In this document: positions 23,264 through 38,200 of the stretch, in pieces
How the letters are laid out: each line of letters begins with the position of its first letter
Position numbering within the stretch: the first letter of the stretch is position 1
Source: Amorphophallus konjac
Lineage: Eukaryota; Streptophyta; Magnoliopsida; Alismatales; Araceae
Direction of reading: 5' to 3'
Assembly: GCA_022559845.1 (NCBI GenBank)
Contig: CM040117.1
Coordinates: 81,356,559 to 81,420,558 of the forward strand
Length of the DNA: 64,000 bases
Program-made: the position numbers and the translations under genes
Notes under the pieces: model-generated
Told to the model about the DNA's origin: nothing
Seen by the model: the letters and a program-made list of their open reading frames with translations, nothing else
The model's database searches: none

Positions 23264-26200
23264 TCAAGAAATATCTGGTACATCGTCAATATCCTCATCA
23301 TCCATATCGTCACTGCCCTGCTCATCTCCTCTGTCGTTGCCCGCAGAAGGATCCCCCTACATTAAAAAAATAATAACATTCATTTATAGATAAAAAAATT
23401 AGTGCGAAGAAATGAGCATAAATATAAATCAAACATATCAAATTGATAACTGTAGATTTTATAGATCAACTACTAGCTTGAAACAATATTTAGACCCCCG
23501 GACCCGACCTGGTAGTTCATTTAAACTAAGTGTATTTTAAAACTAAACTTTGAGCGCCGAGCTCAAACCGGGCATCCGATTTGGATTCCGTCAGTTCTGA
23601 CAAGTCACTTTCATCTCCCCGGTCGCGTTGGAATGATCGGCACGGCCGTCCGACTTGTATTTCAAGTTTTTGACCCCCGGACCTAACCTGATAGTTCATT
23701 TAAACTAAGTGTATTTTAAAACTGAACTTTGAGCGTCGAGCTCAAACCGGGCATCCGATTTGGATTCCGTCAGTTCTGACAAGTCACTTTCATCTCTCCG
23801 GTCGTGTTGGAATGATCGGCACGGCCGTCTGACCGGTATTTCCAATTTTAGACCGCCGGACCCGACCTGGCAGTTCATTTAAACTAAGTGTATTTTAAAA
23901 CTGAACTTTGAGCGCCGAGCTCAAACCGGACATCCGATTTGGATTCCGCCAGTTCTGACAAGTCACTTTCATCTCCCCAGTCGCGTTGGAATGATCGGCA
24001 CGGCCGTCCGACTAGTATTTCCAATTTTAGACCCCCGGACCCGACCTGATAGTTCATTTAAACTAAGTGTATTTTAAAACTGAACTTTGAGCGCCGAGCT
24101 CAAACCGGACATCCGATTTGGATTCCATCAGTTCTGACAAGTCACTTTCATCTCTCCAGTCGTGTTGGAATGATCGGCACGGCCGTCCGACCGGTATTTC
24201 CAATTTTAGACCCCCGGACCCGACCTGGTAGTTCATTTAAACTAAGTGTATTTTAAAACTGAACTTTGAGCGCCGAGCTCAAACCGGGCATCCGATTTGG
24301 ATTCCGTCAGTTCTGACAAGTCACTTTCATCTCCCCGGTCGCGTTGGAATGATCGGCACGGCCGTCCGACCGGTATTTCCAATTTTAGACCCCCGGAACC
24401 GACCTGATAGTTCATTTAAACTAAGTGTATTTTAAAACTGAACTTTGAGCGCCGAGCTCAAACCGGACATCCGATTTAGATTCCGTCAGTTCTGACAAGT
24501 CACTTTCATCTCCCCGGTAGTGTTGGAATGATCGGCACGGCCGTCCGACCGGTATTTCCAATTTTAGACCCCCGGACCCGACCTGGTAGTTCATTTAAAC
24601 TAAGTGTATTTTAAAACTGAACTTTGAGCGCCGAGCTCAAACCGGACATCCGATTTGGATTCCGTCAGTTTTGACAAGTCACTTTCATCTCCCCGGTCGC
24701 GTTGGAATGATCGGCACGGCCGTCCGACCGGTATTTCCAATTTTAGACCCCCGGACCCGACCTGATAGTTCATTTAAACTAAGTGTATTTTAAAACTGAA
24801 CTTTGAGCGCCGAGCTCAAACCGGACATCCGATTTGGATTCCGTCAGTTCTGACAAGTCACTTTCATCTCCCCGGTAGTGTTGGAATGATCGGCACGGCC
24901 GTCCGACCGGTATTTCCAATTTTAGACCCCCGACCCGACCTGGTAGTTCATTTAAACTAAGTGTATTTTAAAACTGAACTTTGAGCGCCGAGCTCAAACC
25001 GGGCTTCCGATTTGGATTCCGTCAGTTCTGACAAGTCACTTTCATCTCCTCGGTCGTGTTGGAATGATCGGCACGGCCGTCCGACCGGTATTTCCAATTT
25101 TAGACCCCCGGACCCGACCTGGTAGTTCATTTAAACTAAGTGTATTTTAAAACTGAACTTTGAGCGCCGAGCTCAAACCTGGCATCCGATTTGATTCCGT
25201 CAGTTCTGACAAGTCACTTTCATCTCCCCGGTCGCGTTGGAATGATCGGCACGGCCGTCCGACCGGTATTTCCAATTTTAGACCCCCGAACCTGACCTGA
25301 TAGTTCATTTAAACTAAGTGTATTTTAAAACTGAACTTTGAGCGCCGAGCTCAAACCGGACATCCGATTTGGATTCCGTCAGTTCTGACAAGTCACTTTC
25401 ATCTCCCCGGTAGTGTTGGAATGATCGGCACCGCCGTCCGACCGGTATTTCCAATTTTAGACCCCCGGACCCGACCTGGTAGTTCATTTAAACTAAGTGT
25501 ATTTTAAAACTGAACTTTGAGCGCCGAGCTCAATCCGGGCATCCGATTTGGATTCCGTCAGTTCTGACAAGTCACTTTCATCTCCCGGTCGCGTTGGAAT
25601 GATCGGCACGGCCGTCCGACCGGTATTTCCAATTTTAGACCCCCGGACCCGACCTGGTAGTTCATTTAAACTAAGTGTATTTTAAAACTGAACTTTGAGC
25701 GCCGAGCTCAAACCGGGCATCCGATTTGGATTCCGTCAGTTCTGACAAGTCACTTTCATCTCCCCGGTCGCGTTGGAATGATCGGCATGGCCGTCCGACC
25801 GGTATTTCCAATTTTAGACCCCCGGACCCGACCTGATAGTTCATTTAAACTAAGTGTATTTTAAAACTAAACTTTGAGCGCCGAGCTCAAACCGGACATC
25901 CGATTTGGATTCCGTCAGTTCTGACAAGTCACTTTCATCTCCCCGGTAGTGTTGGAATGATCGGCACGGCCGTCCGACCGGTATTTTCAATTTTAGACCC
26001 CCGGACCCGACCTGGTAGTTCATTTAAACTAAGTGTATTTTAACACTGAACTTTGAGCGCCGAGCTCAAACCGGGCATCCGATTTGGATTCCGTCAGTTC
26101 TGACAAGTCACTTTCATCTCCCCGGTCACGTTGGAATGATCGGCACGGCCGTCCGACCGGTATTTCCAATTTTAGACCCCTGGACCCGACCTGATAGTTC

Positions 26201-29200
26201 ATTTAAACAAAGTGTATTTTAAAACTGAACTTTGAGCGCCGAGCTCAAACCGGACATCCGATTTGGATTCCGTCAGTTCTGACAAGTCACTTTCATCTCC
26301 CCGGTAGTGTTGGAATTATCGGCACAGCCGTCCGACCGGTATTTCCAATTTTAGACCCCCGGACCCGACCTGGTAGTTCATTTAAACTAAGTGTATTTTA
26401 AAACTGAACTTTGAGCGCCGAGCTCAAACCGGGCATCCGATTTGGATTCCGTCAGTTCTGACAAGTCACTTTCATCTCCCCGGTCGTGTTGGAATGATCA
26501 GCACGGCCGTCTGACCGGTATTTCCAATTATAGACCCCCGGACCCGACCTGGTTGTTCATTTAAACTAAGCGTATTTTAAAACTGAACTTTGAGCGCCGA
26601 GCTCAAACCGGGCATCCGATTTGGATTCCGTTAGTTCTGACAAGTCACTCTCATCTCCCCGGTCGCGTTGGAATGATCGGCACGGCCGTCCGATCGGTAT
26701 TTCCAATTTTAGACCCCCGGACCCGACCTGATAGTTCATTTAAACTAAGTGTATTTTAAAACTGAACTTTGAGCGCCGAGCTCAAACCGGACATCCGATT
26801 TGGATTCCGTCAGTTCTGACAAGTCACTTTCATCTCCCCGGTAGTGTTGGAATGATCGGCACGGCCGTCCGACCGGTATTTCTAATTTTAGACCCCCGGA
26901 CCCGACCTGGTAGTTCATTTAAACTAAGTGTATTTTAAAACTGAACTTTGAGCGCCGAGCTCAAACCGGGCATCCGATTTGGATTCCGTCAGTTCTGACA
27001 AGTCACTTTCATCTCCCCGGTCGCGTTGGAATGATCGGCACGGCCGTCCGACCGGTATTTCCAATTTTAGACCCCCGGACCCGACCTGATAGTTCATTTA
27101 AACTAAGTGTATTTTAAAACTGAACTTTGAGCGCCGAGCTCAAACTGGACATCCGATTTGGATTCCGTCAGTTCTGACAAGTCACTTTCATCTCCCCGGT
27201 AGTGTTGGAATGATTGATAAGTGTGTATTTTTCCTTGTTAATTCATCATTATTCACATATTTATGAGCTTAAATTATGATCAATATACACTTCTCACAAT
27301 TATTATTGATTTTGTATCAAACGTTTACTTTTCTGAAATTAAATAAATTTTTATGATAATTTTTACGTATTTTGCAGGCACGCAGTTTGAGAAAAACTCC
27401 AAGAAAAAGAAAATAAAAATTATATTTTGAATGGGCCAAAAGCCCAAGGATTTGTTCAAAAAGAAAAGAAAAAAAATTTTAGAACAAAAAATAAAAGTAT
27501 TTGCTATTTTTTTTAAGAATTTTCTAAGTATATATAGATAGTTATATAGATATATATATTTATATAATATATATATATATATATTAAAATTAAAAAAACA
27601 AAAAACAAAAAAAGAAGAAAAATTCAAACCCGCCCCGCCCCCTTCCCGCCTTCGCCGCCCGGCGCGGGCGACGAGGTCGGCGAAGGGGCGGGTGGGGGCG
27701 GGGGTCGTGGCCGCTCGTGGCGGCTCCCGCGGCAGCAGTCGGCACAGACGAGGAGGCGAGGTCGGCGTGGACGGTGGGCGCACGCGGCTCACGCGGAGCT
27801 CACACGCGGGCGACGGTCGGCGGTCAGCGGCGGGCGCACGCGTTTCCGCGTGCGCCGGGGGAAGAAGCCGGGCGCGTTGCGCCGCCAGAGAGAGAATAAG
27901 AGAGAAAAGAGGCCATAAAAAGGCCAGAAAAATTGCAGAAAAATTCCAGAAAATGGGAAAACGTGTGCAAAACATGTTAGCCAACAAATTGGGTCAAAAT
28001 GGCAGCCATTTGGGTGTTTACATTGGCCAAGTGTTCACATGAGAATGGGTGTTATATGTGACCCTATATAAAGGGCATTCTTTTGTAATGTGGGGGTGAG
28101 TTGTTAAGTTGTTAGAGATTGAAAAGGAGAGATGTTAGGAGTAGGAAGCTATGAGAGTTCTTTATGTTCTTGAAGTTATTTCATGTTGGCCTTAGTTTGG
28201 TTTCATAAGGTGTTATTTGTAAGTTCATTTGACGCAAAAGTTGTAAGTTGAATTTGTTTTAATGAAAGTTTGATTTGAACATTCAGTCTATTCTTGGTCC
28301 AATTACTTGTTGTTGTGATTTCCATTTCAAATTCTTGTCTTCACAAAAGTTGTTCGTTTTCAAGTGTTCTTCAACTTCTCTGTTTATCATTTCTTCAAAT
28401 TCTTCTTCATTCATAGCGTTAATACCCATTTTCTAAGTGCTGTCTTGTGTCAGTTACTGTTCATCCGTAGTGATAGTGTCCACCAATTTGTCATTTTGAA
28501 GCCTTTCCAATCTTAATTTACTCTGAGTTCTTCATGCAAGTTGTTCCTCTCTTGTAGATCTTAGTTTTATTCTTCTTGCACTTTGTCCATTTCTTCTTAG
28601 TTTGAGCTCTAGAATTAATTTTTTAACGTGCTATTTTTCTGTCAGTTACTGTTCATCCGAACCAATAGGTCATAGTTTTTCAAGTTTTTCATTATCTTCC
28701 TTTCATTTTCTGATTCTATGGTCTTCATCAAAGTTTTTCATCTTTCAATTCTCTACAACTTGTATGTTTTCCACTTTGTCTAATTCTATCTAGATTGTAA
28801 GTTATTTAATTTCTTCTAAACTCTATTTTTACTGAAATTCTGTTATGTTTTCAAACTTGTTATATGCAATTCCGTTCTTCTTAAGTGTTTCAAACATACC
28901 CGAAGTGGTAAGTCTTCTTCAATTCATATCATGGCGTCGACTTCCAAGGCGGAGCGATCTTCATCAAAGGCTCGGTGTGGAAACGACGGCATTCTTCAAT
29001 TCATTGGCTAAATTTCTTGCACTTATATCTTGTTCTTTCAAGTTGTAATTTCTGTTAATTGTAATCGCACTCCAAATACAAAATTTGCTATTCCAAACAT
29101 AAGGGTATTTCCAACTTGAGCTAAAATCAACTATTCTCTCCCCGTGGGATCGACCCGTATTCACCACTGTACTCGTATTTTCAACATCATTCGAGTGAGT

Positions 29201-32200
29201 GAGTGCGGTTATAAATTTGTGTGGCACGGCATTTTTAAACGACGACTGTCGAGCGCATCAAAATTTTTGGCGCCGTTACCGGGGACTGAATTATGTTGAT
29301 AGTTGGATATTCTTGTGTTTGGTGTATATATGTGAATATTAATTTTGCTCTTTTTACTTGTGCAGGAAAACGAAAAAAATTCGCAAATCAAAGAAAGCGG
29401 AAGATCGGACATGAACTCTTATGGTTATGAAACGATGTTGAAAGCCCGGCAGCATTGCTAAAGGGCTGAAATCAAGAAACAGGTTCTATCTTTCCACTTT
29501 CTGAAAAAAAATTTTTTTTTTACAAAAATCTAAAAATTTCTTGAAAACTCTATAAAAATAAAAAAAAACAATCAAAAGAAAAGAAAAAAATTTTCATGCT
29601 GGTTAGTTAGGTTCATTAACTAAAAATAAAAATAAAAAAAATCTTCATTTGTACTAAATAAAAGACCTCATTGCAAGAGTAGAAACTACACTTTCATGCT
29701 CTAGGTCATGCATCATTTAGCTTAGAATTTGTCGTTGTTTAATTTCTGCATTGCATTTTGAAGATCGCGAGGGGCAAGGTACGTTCTACTCACCATATTC
29801 TGGCATTCATTTTGCATAAAGAACCCCTTGTTTGCAATTGTGGTGAGCATTTCATTTCAAAATATTTTAAGGGTGATACCTCTAAATAACATAAGGTGGG
29901 GATTTCATCACCCTTCCTTAGCCCAAAAATCACATTTCCCTCACATGTTTGCATTACCTAAGCCATGAATAAAAGCCAGTAGACATTGGCCCTAGGATCA
30001 CACTGTGATTCCTGTGTTATTTAGGTATATCCTCTTATGAAAATTGGTGTCTAAGGCAAGACGGTCGGATGGCAAACGCCTTAAGCGGGACTGTGATTTT
30101 GTATAATAAGGTCCCTACAAAAGTAGGGGGAACCTCCCACTTCCCCACCCCTTACCTGGCCGGTGGACATAATGAGGGTGACCTTAAGTCACACTTTAAT
30201 CATTTTGTGAAACCCTACTTGTAGGTCTAAGTCACATCTAGGTCATTAGGTAATTGTGTGTTAATTTGTGTGTGTTTGCATAAAATTTTTTCAAAAAAAA
30301 AAAAATAACAAACCCGCGCCTATGCTGAAGGAGCACTTTTATCCTTCTACTCACAAGCCCCCTCAACCTGTATTCAACTCCCTGACATTCTTGTTGATCA
30401 ATATGAAATTCGCCCTAGTCTTATCCGGATGCTCCCATCTTTTTATGGGAATCTCAATGAAAATCCTTATAGGCATCTAGATGATTTTCTAGAAGTTTGC
30501 TCCCTCATCAAAATCCAAAATTTTAATGATGATGCCCTTAAGTTGATCTTATTTCCATTCTCATTAAAAGATAAAGCAAAATATTGGTTAAGAAGTTTTC
30601 GAAAGATTATCAGGACTTGGGAAGATTTGCAGTTAGAATTTTTGAAAAAATTTTACCCCATAGGCCAAACCAACATGATAAGAAGGGCAATTACAGGATT
30701 TACTCAACGTCCGGGAGAACAAATTCATGAATCATGGGAAAGATTGAAGGATCTAATAAGTCAATGTCCACACCATGGGTTGCCCAAATGGCAAATTATA
30801 TTTGCATTTTATGAGGGGTTATCCGATTATGATAGGCAAATGGTGGATATATATTGTGGAGGGGCATTTTTGAGCAAAAGTGAAGATGAGGCGTATGATC
30901 TATTTGAGATTTTGAGTGAAAATTCGATAAATCGTGCCTCCATCTCATCTCATCAACAACTCGTAGGACATGTCAAACAGGCGAAAAACCCAACCCACAC
31001 TTTCACGGAAGTGTGTGAATTCTGTGCCAGTCTCACTCACCATGTGAGTGAATGCCCTACTATAGCCCAACTCCCATTGGACATCCAAGATCAAGTTCAA
31101 AATGTCCTAGGATTCTCTCAGCTCAAGCCTGTTATTAGCTGGAGTAATCACACAAATTTGCCTTGGATGGATCCAACAATCCAAACCCATTTACCTACAC
31201 TTTCACCCCAAGCAGCCCACGAGCGGCCCATGTGTGCTCCACCTCCGCCCAACTCATCTCACCCAGATTTCGGAATTAACATTGATACTAGGGGTGATTC
31301 ACTGGGCCACTACTTTGAATCTGAATTCCTATACTCTCAGTCTACTCATCAACCCTCCCCTTCAACATTACGCCAACCCCCTCAATATGTGAACGATGAT
31401 GATGATGACAGTCTTCTGCCTGTCATTTTGACTCAGGATATCACGATTGAAAGTGAGGGGGAGTGCACACGTGATACCATGATGAAGGAAGGAAAGGAAG
31501 AAGGGGGTAGCTTCAAGGATAATGATAATCCTTTTACCCCATTTTCTGAATGTTTTGAGATTGAGAATATTAATGGCCCAAACAACTCAATTGAGGAAAA
31601 GAATCAAAAGGAGGATTACGTTGAAAGTAATAATATTGTTGATTTAATGGAACACAATTCTGAATATCCTCCTTCTCTGGAAGAACATGATGAGGGGGCC
31701 TTCTTAGAAAAGTTTACGTTTCATCTACCGACCCCATTTATGGAAAATTTGAGTGATAATTCTCAGTTGAGTGAGGAGTGTGATGAGGAGCCCGTCTTAG
31801 AGAACTTCACATTTGATATGATCTCTGATGAAAGGGCCGAGCTTGAATCATTTACATTTCCTCTATCCACCCCGTTAGTAGGCAATATGGTTGATAATTC
31901 TCAGCTAATTGATGAATGTGATGAAGGGGTTTTATTAGAAAATTTCCAATTCGATCTGACCCCTGAAGCCTATCCAATAAAGTCTAAATCTGTGGATGAG
32001 TTAGATACTGGGCTCGTACTTCCTTCTACTTTGATTCCTCTGCCAGTTGAGCCTCTCCAATTCGAGATTCTCGGACCTGAGGAGGATGTGCCAACCACAT
32101 TCATCTTCAATTTACCTTCCTCTCAGGAAGATAAATTGATCAATGCCCTTAGAATTCATGAGGCGATTACCGAGAGGAAAATGGCGAAGGATGATAATTT

Positions 32201-35200
32201 CATTCCTAAGCTTCCAGGGCCTGAACAAGTTACCATGGAGGAAGTCATTCCTAAAGAGTTAGTCAGGAAGGACGATACAGGTGAAGGGGACCAAGAGATT
32301 GATATGGTGCAAGGGTTTTACTTTGATCTTGATAAATTGGACATTAATCATTTCTGGATCCCTACAGCTAAAAATTGGCTCACACACAAGGTTAACGCTA
32401 AAATCCATAATGTGCGAGTCTTGCCTCTTTCTAGCCCCAGTCCATACATGGTTACTCTTGTCTTCCAATGGCATAAGGGCTGGAATTTGAAGGAAGACAA
32501 GATCACGTGGTGGCTCATTCTGAATGCCACGCGTTGGTTAATGAGCTACATGGTGTCTGGCTGACGACATAAAAGTTAGCGCTTCTTAGGAGGCAACCTA
32601 AGTGCTTTTTGTGTGGTAATAAATTGTTGTGGGAAATTAGATGTGTTCAAGGATTCGAGAAACAAGGACAAGAGAGAACCAAGCATAACAAGACATTTTA
32701 TTGAAACTCTCAATAACAGGAACAAACAAACAACCAGAGATTCTCTAGAGGGTATTCCCAAGCCGAGAGCAGCGGTATTACTACCGTACTATGGACGCCG
32801 ATCTGAGGGGGCAGTAAAGAAGCTACTGACACGAAAGCCACGCTCTCGTGCTCTTCGATAGCGTTCTTCGCCATCCTTCAGCCATTGCTCGGCTAGGCCG
32901 AGACTAGTCCTCAATTCAAAAAGTTGGGTTTCCAGGGCCCTCTTTTCCTCTTTCTCGGCCAATCTCTTGGCTTTCTCTCTGTCTCTGTCCTGTTCTCTCT
33001 CAGCCCGTTCTCTCTCTCTATCTTCTCTTTCTAATTGAAGGGTGATTCTCAACTCCACAGCGTCCCTTGAAGAATCCTCATCTGGACGACACTGTAGTTC
33101 TTCTTCCAGCTCAGTTATTCTAGCTTCCTTCTGAGTGGCATTTGCAAGTGCCTCTTGTGTTTCTTTCTCCTGCCACACATTTCATCTCAGGCAAATAGCA
33201 ATACTTGAATAAGGGATGTTAAATGGTGAAATCCTCACCTGTACAGAAAGCATCCCTTCTGCCTCTGCAGCCCATTGTGTGGCATGAGCAAGTTGCTCGT
33301 GGAGTTGATCCAGCTCGGATGTGGGAATCCATAGACTGGAAGAAACACCATCTGCTCCCATCGCCGAAGAAACTGCATCAAGCTGAGCACGCTGCACATG
33401 TGGTAACATTAAGTGGTTAGCGCCCTGAATCTCAAAGCCTACCCGGAATAGTACTGAAATGCTTACTGATGAACCTAGAGCCGCTCTGGTATCACTCAGC
33501 TCTTGCTCCGTGTCCGCCAGACGAGCTCGTAAGTTCGTTATTATAGTATCACGAACATCCTACAGTTATGGCTTTTGAGTTCACAAACAAAGAAAAAAAA
33601 ATTTAAAAACAACAAAATGTAGAAGATACAAACATGGTTTCCTTACCTCTACAAGCCCTCCAGGCTGGAGCCTTTCTGCATACATTGCTCTGTAGAGGCG
33701 TAGGTAATCATCGCTATCTTGTGCTTGAGATTCCACGAGCGTGCCTCCCCGTTGCCAGTCTTCATATTGTTCGGGGAAGCGCACTCTCCAATCGACACAG
33801 GTGGCTGGTCCACGCGTCTGCTTCCGACGCTAGGTGACATGGTCATATCTACCCATTCTGGGCCAGCCCTAGGGTCCTCATAGCTAATCGCAGTCTGAGG
33901 GGCTCGATTTCATTCAAGCTATGGAGCCATAGGTCCCGTCCGAATCGGGCGCGGCTTCCAGTACCCACGGTTGGTCAACATCGACCATTTTCAAGAAAGG
34001 CCTCCAGTTCACCTTTAATGGGTTGCACGTATCTTCTCAGTTAAAAAAAATGAAATAAATGACAAAATACAAAAAATTGAGAAAATAATTATCCTACCAT
34101 CGTTGCAGGGAACTCTTGCAACTCTCGCCTGAACACCATCAGTTGGTAGGGTAAAGGTGCAGTGCTCATGATGGGTTGCCACCGTCTCGCTAGAGGGACC
34201 GTCAGTGGTCGACAGTGTCGAGCCCTCCCCATTGGAAGGTAATAGTAGCTCCACAGCTACACCATCATGTGTCGTTGATGAAAACACAAACAAAAATCAG
34301 AAAATAAAAAACAAAACAAAAATTTTCATTACCTGGATTAAAGGCGTAAACCCATTTAGTGTCATCTCTTTGTCTGTCCTTTGCGACAGACTTGTAAACA
34401 GATGTGCCAGCACAGCAGCTCCCCAGGCGTATTGTCTACTCTTTCCAAGTCTACGAGCAGTTCTAAGAAATGACAGTGGATACTGTCTCCCTTGGACCCC
34501 AGCAACAATTTGCCTAATAGAAAGAGGAGGAACCTCCTCAGATCCATATTGGTCCGCTCCCAATTGCTGGTATCCATACAATACATAGCACGGGCACTTC
34601 TTTCTGCCCTTTCCATAAATTCTTCTACGGACTCATCATCACGCGACGCATGTCAGTAAGCCCTAAAGCTTCCATGATCGATGCCCTGGCTACTGACCTG
34701 TTCTTCCGATTATCTAAGTCCATCCCCAACAAGTTATGGGCACCTTCACGGTAATCCGCGTAGGTGACACCAGTCACTGCTTCCCCATCCACTTTGAGGC
34801 CCGTGATTCGGACCACATCTTCCAAGCTGGGTACCATATGCCCCCACGGCATCAGGAATGCCCTACTTACCGGGTCCCATCTTTCACGTAGAGCTTGGAT
34901 CAGAGCAAGGTCGATCTTGAGTGGCTCAATTCTGAGAAAGGGCCCGAATCCCATCACGTCCAACCTCGCTTTCTGGAAGTCCGGGAGCCCTCGATATGCA
35001 GCCACGACCAGCTCCCACGAGATGTGTGACTTCATCACACTCTGCACATACACCAGAAGTGAGAAATGGGACGTTTCCAAAGAAAGAACAGAGAAGAAGA
35101 AAGGAATGAAAGAAATCACTTACAAGTTGTGGAAGAGTCCTTTCACTCACAAGTCCTTCAACTTCAGAGAATCTCCTGGCACTACTGCCCGATCTACTCC

Positions 35201-38200
35201 TCTTCGAGGAGCGAGACGACTCCCCTTCAGCTCTGAAGCTCGATTCACCCTCCATTCTGAACCTTGAGCAACACTCACTACTCCCCTTTGCAACCTTTTC
35301 ACTCGACTCTACTCTCACAACTTCGATGTTCTCCAGTCGAGTGGGAAGGGGGGGTATTTATAGGATTGGAAAGCAAGGGATCTACATCTCTCACCATCAC
35401 ATCTAGCCATAGCCTTTGCGACACGTCATCCTCCCGTTAATCTCTCACCCACTCTACTATGTGGAGTGGTCAAGTCGGAGACGTGCTTTATTGACTTTCT
35501 CTCTCTTGTTGGTCCAAAGATTCGTTATGTTTATTGTCCCGTTGTGGCCACCTTTCGCATAACACACACATTGAGGGGACATTTCTGCGAGAAATCTGGC
35601 TCCGTAACTCACGTTGCCATCATTGGTCGATTCCTTTTGAAATAAATGAACATTGGGTCCCACTCCTTGTGTTAATTCCTGGCTTCTGATATGATTTCTT
35701 GTTTTAGTATGTTTATTTTTCAGTTGTCAGGCCAAGCTGCACCGACGCCCTCGTCATTTTACCCCGCCACTAGGTTGTATCCTTCCATCTCAACTATATT
35801 ATCTGTTTCATTGTTCTCTGATCTTTCTCATGCTTATGCCATTGAGGACAATGTCATTTAAGTTGGGGGGTGAGGGAATCACAAAAACAAAAATTTTCAA
35901 AATTTTCAAATTTTCATGACTTTTCCAACTTTTTGCCGACCTCTTGCCTTTATATTGCAACAATACATCCCCCGAGTTGATGTTTCTTGATTCATGTCTC
36001 ATGAAAAGTAATTCTAGAATGGAAATGACTAAAGACTCGGATGATGGATAATTTATTTACTCTAGCCATGGAAAACTGATTTAAAGAATCTCTTTCAAAG
36101 TTCATATGCACTTTCAAAGAAAAATAAAATCACGTTGCACGCTAATGAAACAAGAAGGACAAGCCTTCTGTTATTTGAGACAAACTGTCTGATATTCTGC
36201 ATTTTCTGAAGAAGAAATATGTTAGAAGCTTTCTGCCATAGAAAAGTATGAGGAAAAAATAAAGCACCATGAAAAATGCTCCGATTCTGAGTAACCGGGC
36301 CTACTTCACCTAAGACGTGTTGAGGTTCGCGTCAAAAGGAAAAGGGAACTTGGATCTGTGGAACCGGGCCTACTTCACCTAAGACGTGTTGAGGTTCGCG
36401 TAAAACAGTGAAGGGTAGTGCAGCATCATGTGTGTAAAGAAAAAAAAGGGGAAAAAGAAAGTAGAAAAGAAAAAGATATATATATATAGTGATCCCAAAT
36501 GGGACAAAAGTAATAAGGCAGACAAAAAGCTAGTGTGCTTAAAGCTCTGATTAAGAAGTGCAGAATTGAAGGGCATTTGTTCTGAATAGCAAATGGGGGA
36601 CGCAATTGTCTCTATTGTGAATTTAGTATTCCACACGCACAAGTGCTACTGAATTTTGATTAGAATTCTTGATCATGTACCTGAATTTCGATATAAGGCT
36701 AGTCTGTAGTAATTACTCCAGATTCCTGATCTTTAGTTAATTCTAAGAAAGATGATCTGGAAATGAAGCATGAATATCTTTAAACTCTTGTTAGTCCGAA
36801 ATTTTTTCATTATGTGCATTGCTAAGGGACTAGCAATGAGTAAGTTGGGGGGTGTGATAAGTGTGTATTTTTCCTTGTTAATTCATCATTATTCACATAT
36901 TTATGAGCTGAAATTATGATCAATATACACTTCTCACAATTATTATTGATTTTGTATCAAACGTTTACTTTTCTGAAATTAAATAAATTTTTATGATAAT
37001 TTTTACGTATTTTGCAGGCACGCAGTTTGAGAAAAACTCCAAGAAAAAGAAAATAAAAATTATATTTTGAATGGGCCAAAAGCCCAAGGATTTGTTCAAA
37101 AAGAAAAGAAAAAAATTTTAGAACAAAAAATAAAAGTATTTGCTATTTTTTTAAGAATTTTCTAAGTATATATAGATAGTTATATAGATATATATATATA
37201 TATTTATATAATATATATATATATATTAAAATTAAAAAAACAAAAAAACAAAAAAAAGAAGAAAAATTCAAACCCGCCCCGCCCCCTTCCCGCCTTCGCC
37301 GCCCGCGCACGGGCGACGAGGTCGGCGAAGGGGCGGACGGGGGGGTTCGTGGCGTCGGCACGGACGCGGGGCTCGTAGCGGGCTCGGGTCGGATACACGC
37401 GTCAACAGACGCGGAGGCGAGGTCGGCGTGGACGGTGGGCGCACGCGCCCACGTGCTCACACGCGGCAGCAGACGGCGGGCCGGTCCACGCGGTGGTCCA
37501 CGTGGCGGGAAAGAAGAACGGGCGGCCGCGGTCGGCGCGTTGCGCCGCCAGAGAGAGAAAATGAGAGAGAAAGAGAGAAAGAAGAAGAGAAAAAGGCCCA
37601 TAAAAATCCGAAAAAATTCCAGAAAAATTGAAAAACGTGTGAAGCACATGCCAGCCCACATTTGGGTCAAAATTAGTTGCACTTGAGTTGTTCCACATGG
37701 GCAAGAAGAGTTTCAATTGGAATGAGTTTGTTACCCTATATAAGGGCTTCATTTGTAATGGGAGTTAGTTTGTTAAGTTGTTAGAGTTAGGAAGCCAAGG
37801 AAGAGATGTTAGGAGTAGATTGCTGAGAGTTCTTTATGTTCTTGAAGTTATTTCATGTTGGTCTTAGTTTGGTTTCATAAGGTGTTATTTGTAAGTTCAT
37901 TTGACGCAAAAGTTGTAAGTTGAATTTGTTTTAATGAAAGTTTGGTTTGGGCATTCAGTCTATTCTTGGTCCAATTACTTGTTGTTGTGATTTCCATTTC
38001 AAATTCTTGTCTTCACAAAAGTTGTTCGTTTTCAAGTGTTCTTCAACTTCTCTGTTTATCATTTCTTCAAGTTCTTCTTCATTCATAGCGTTAATACCCA
38101 TTTTCTAAGTGCTGTCTTGTGTCAGTTACTGTTCATCCGTAGTGATAGTGTCCACCAATTTGTCATTTTGAAGCCTTTCCAATCTTAATTTTACTCTGCA

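Noticed and set aside
23490..27214. CRISPR-like regular repeat
   Set aside because: Units are contiguous 179-bp monomers without spacers, in a plant transposon intron.
27325..28042. Frames on both strands in the Athila-like LTR (220 and 116 codons)
   Set aside because: They arise from the GC-rich block of the LTR; the equivalents in the other LTR differ, and no domain is recognisable.
32259..32861. Possible host gene between gag and the antisense gene
   Set aside because: Frames are short and match the 3' end of the element's own plus-strand frame or the last exon of the antisense gene.
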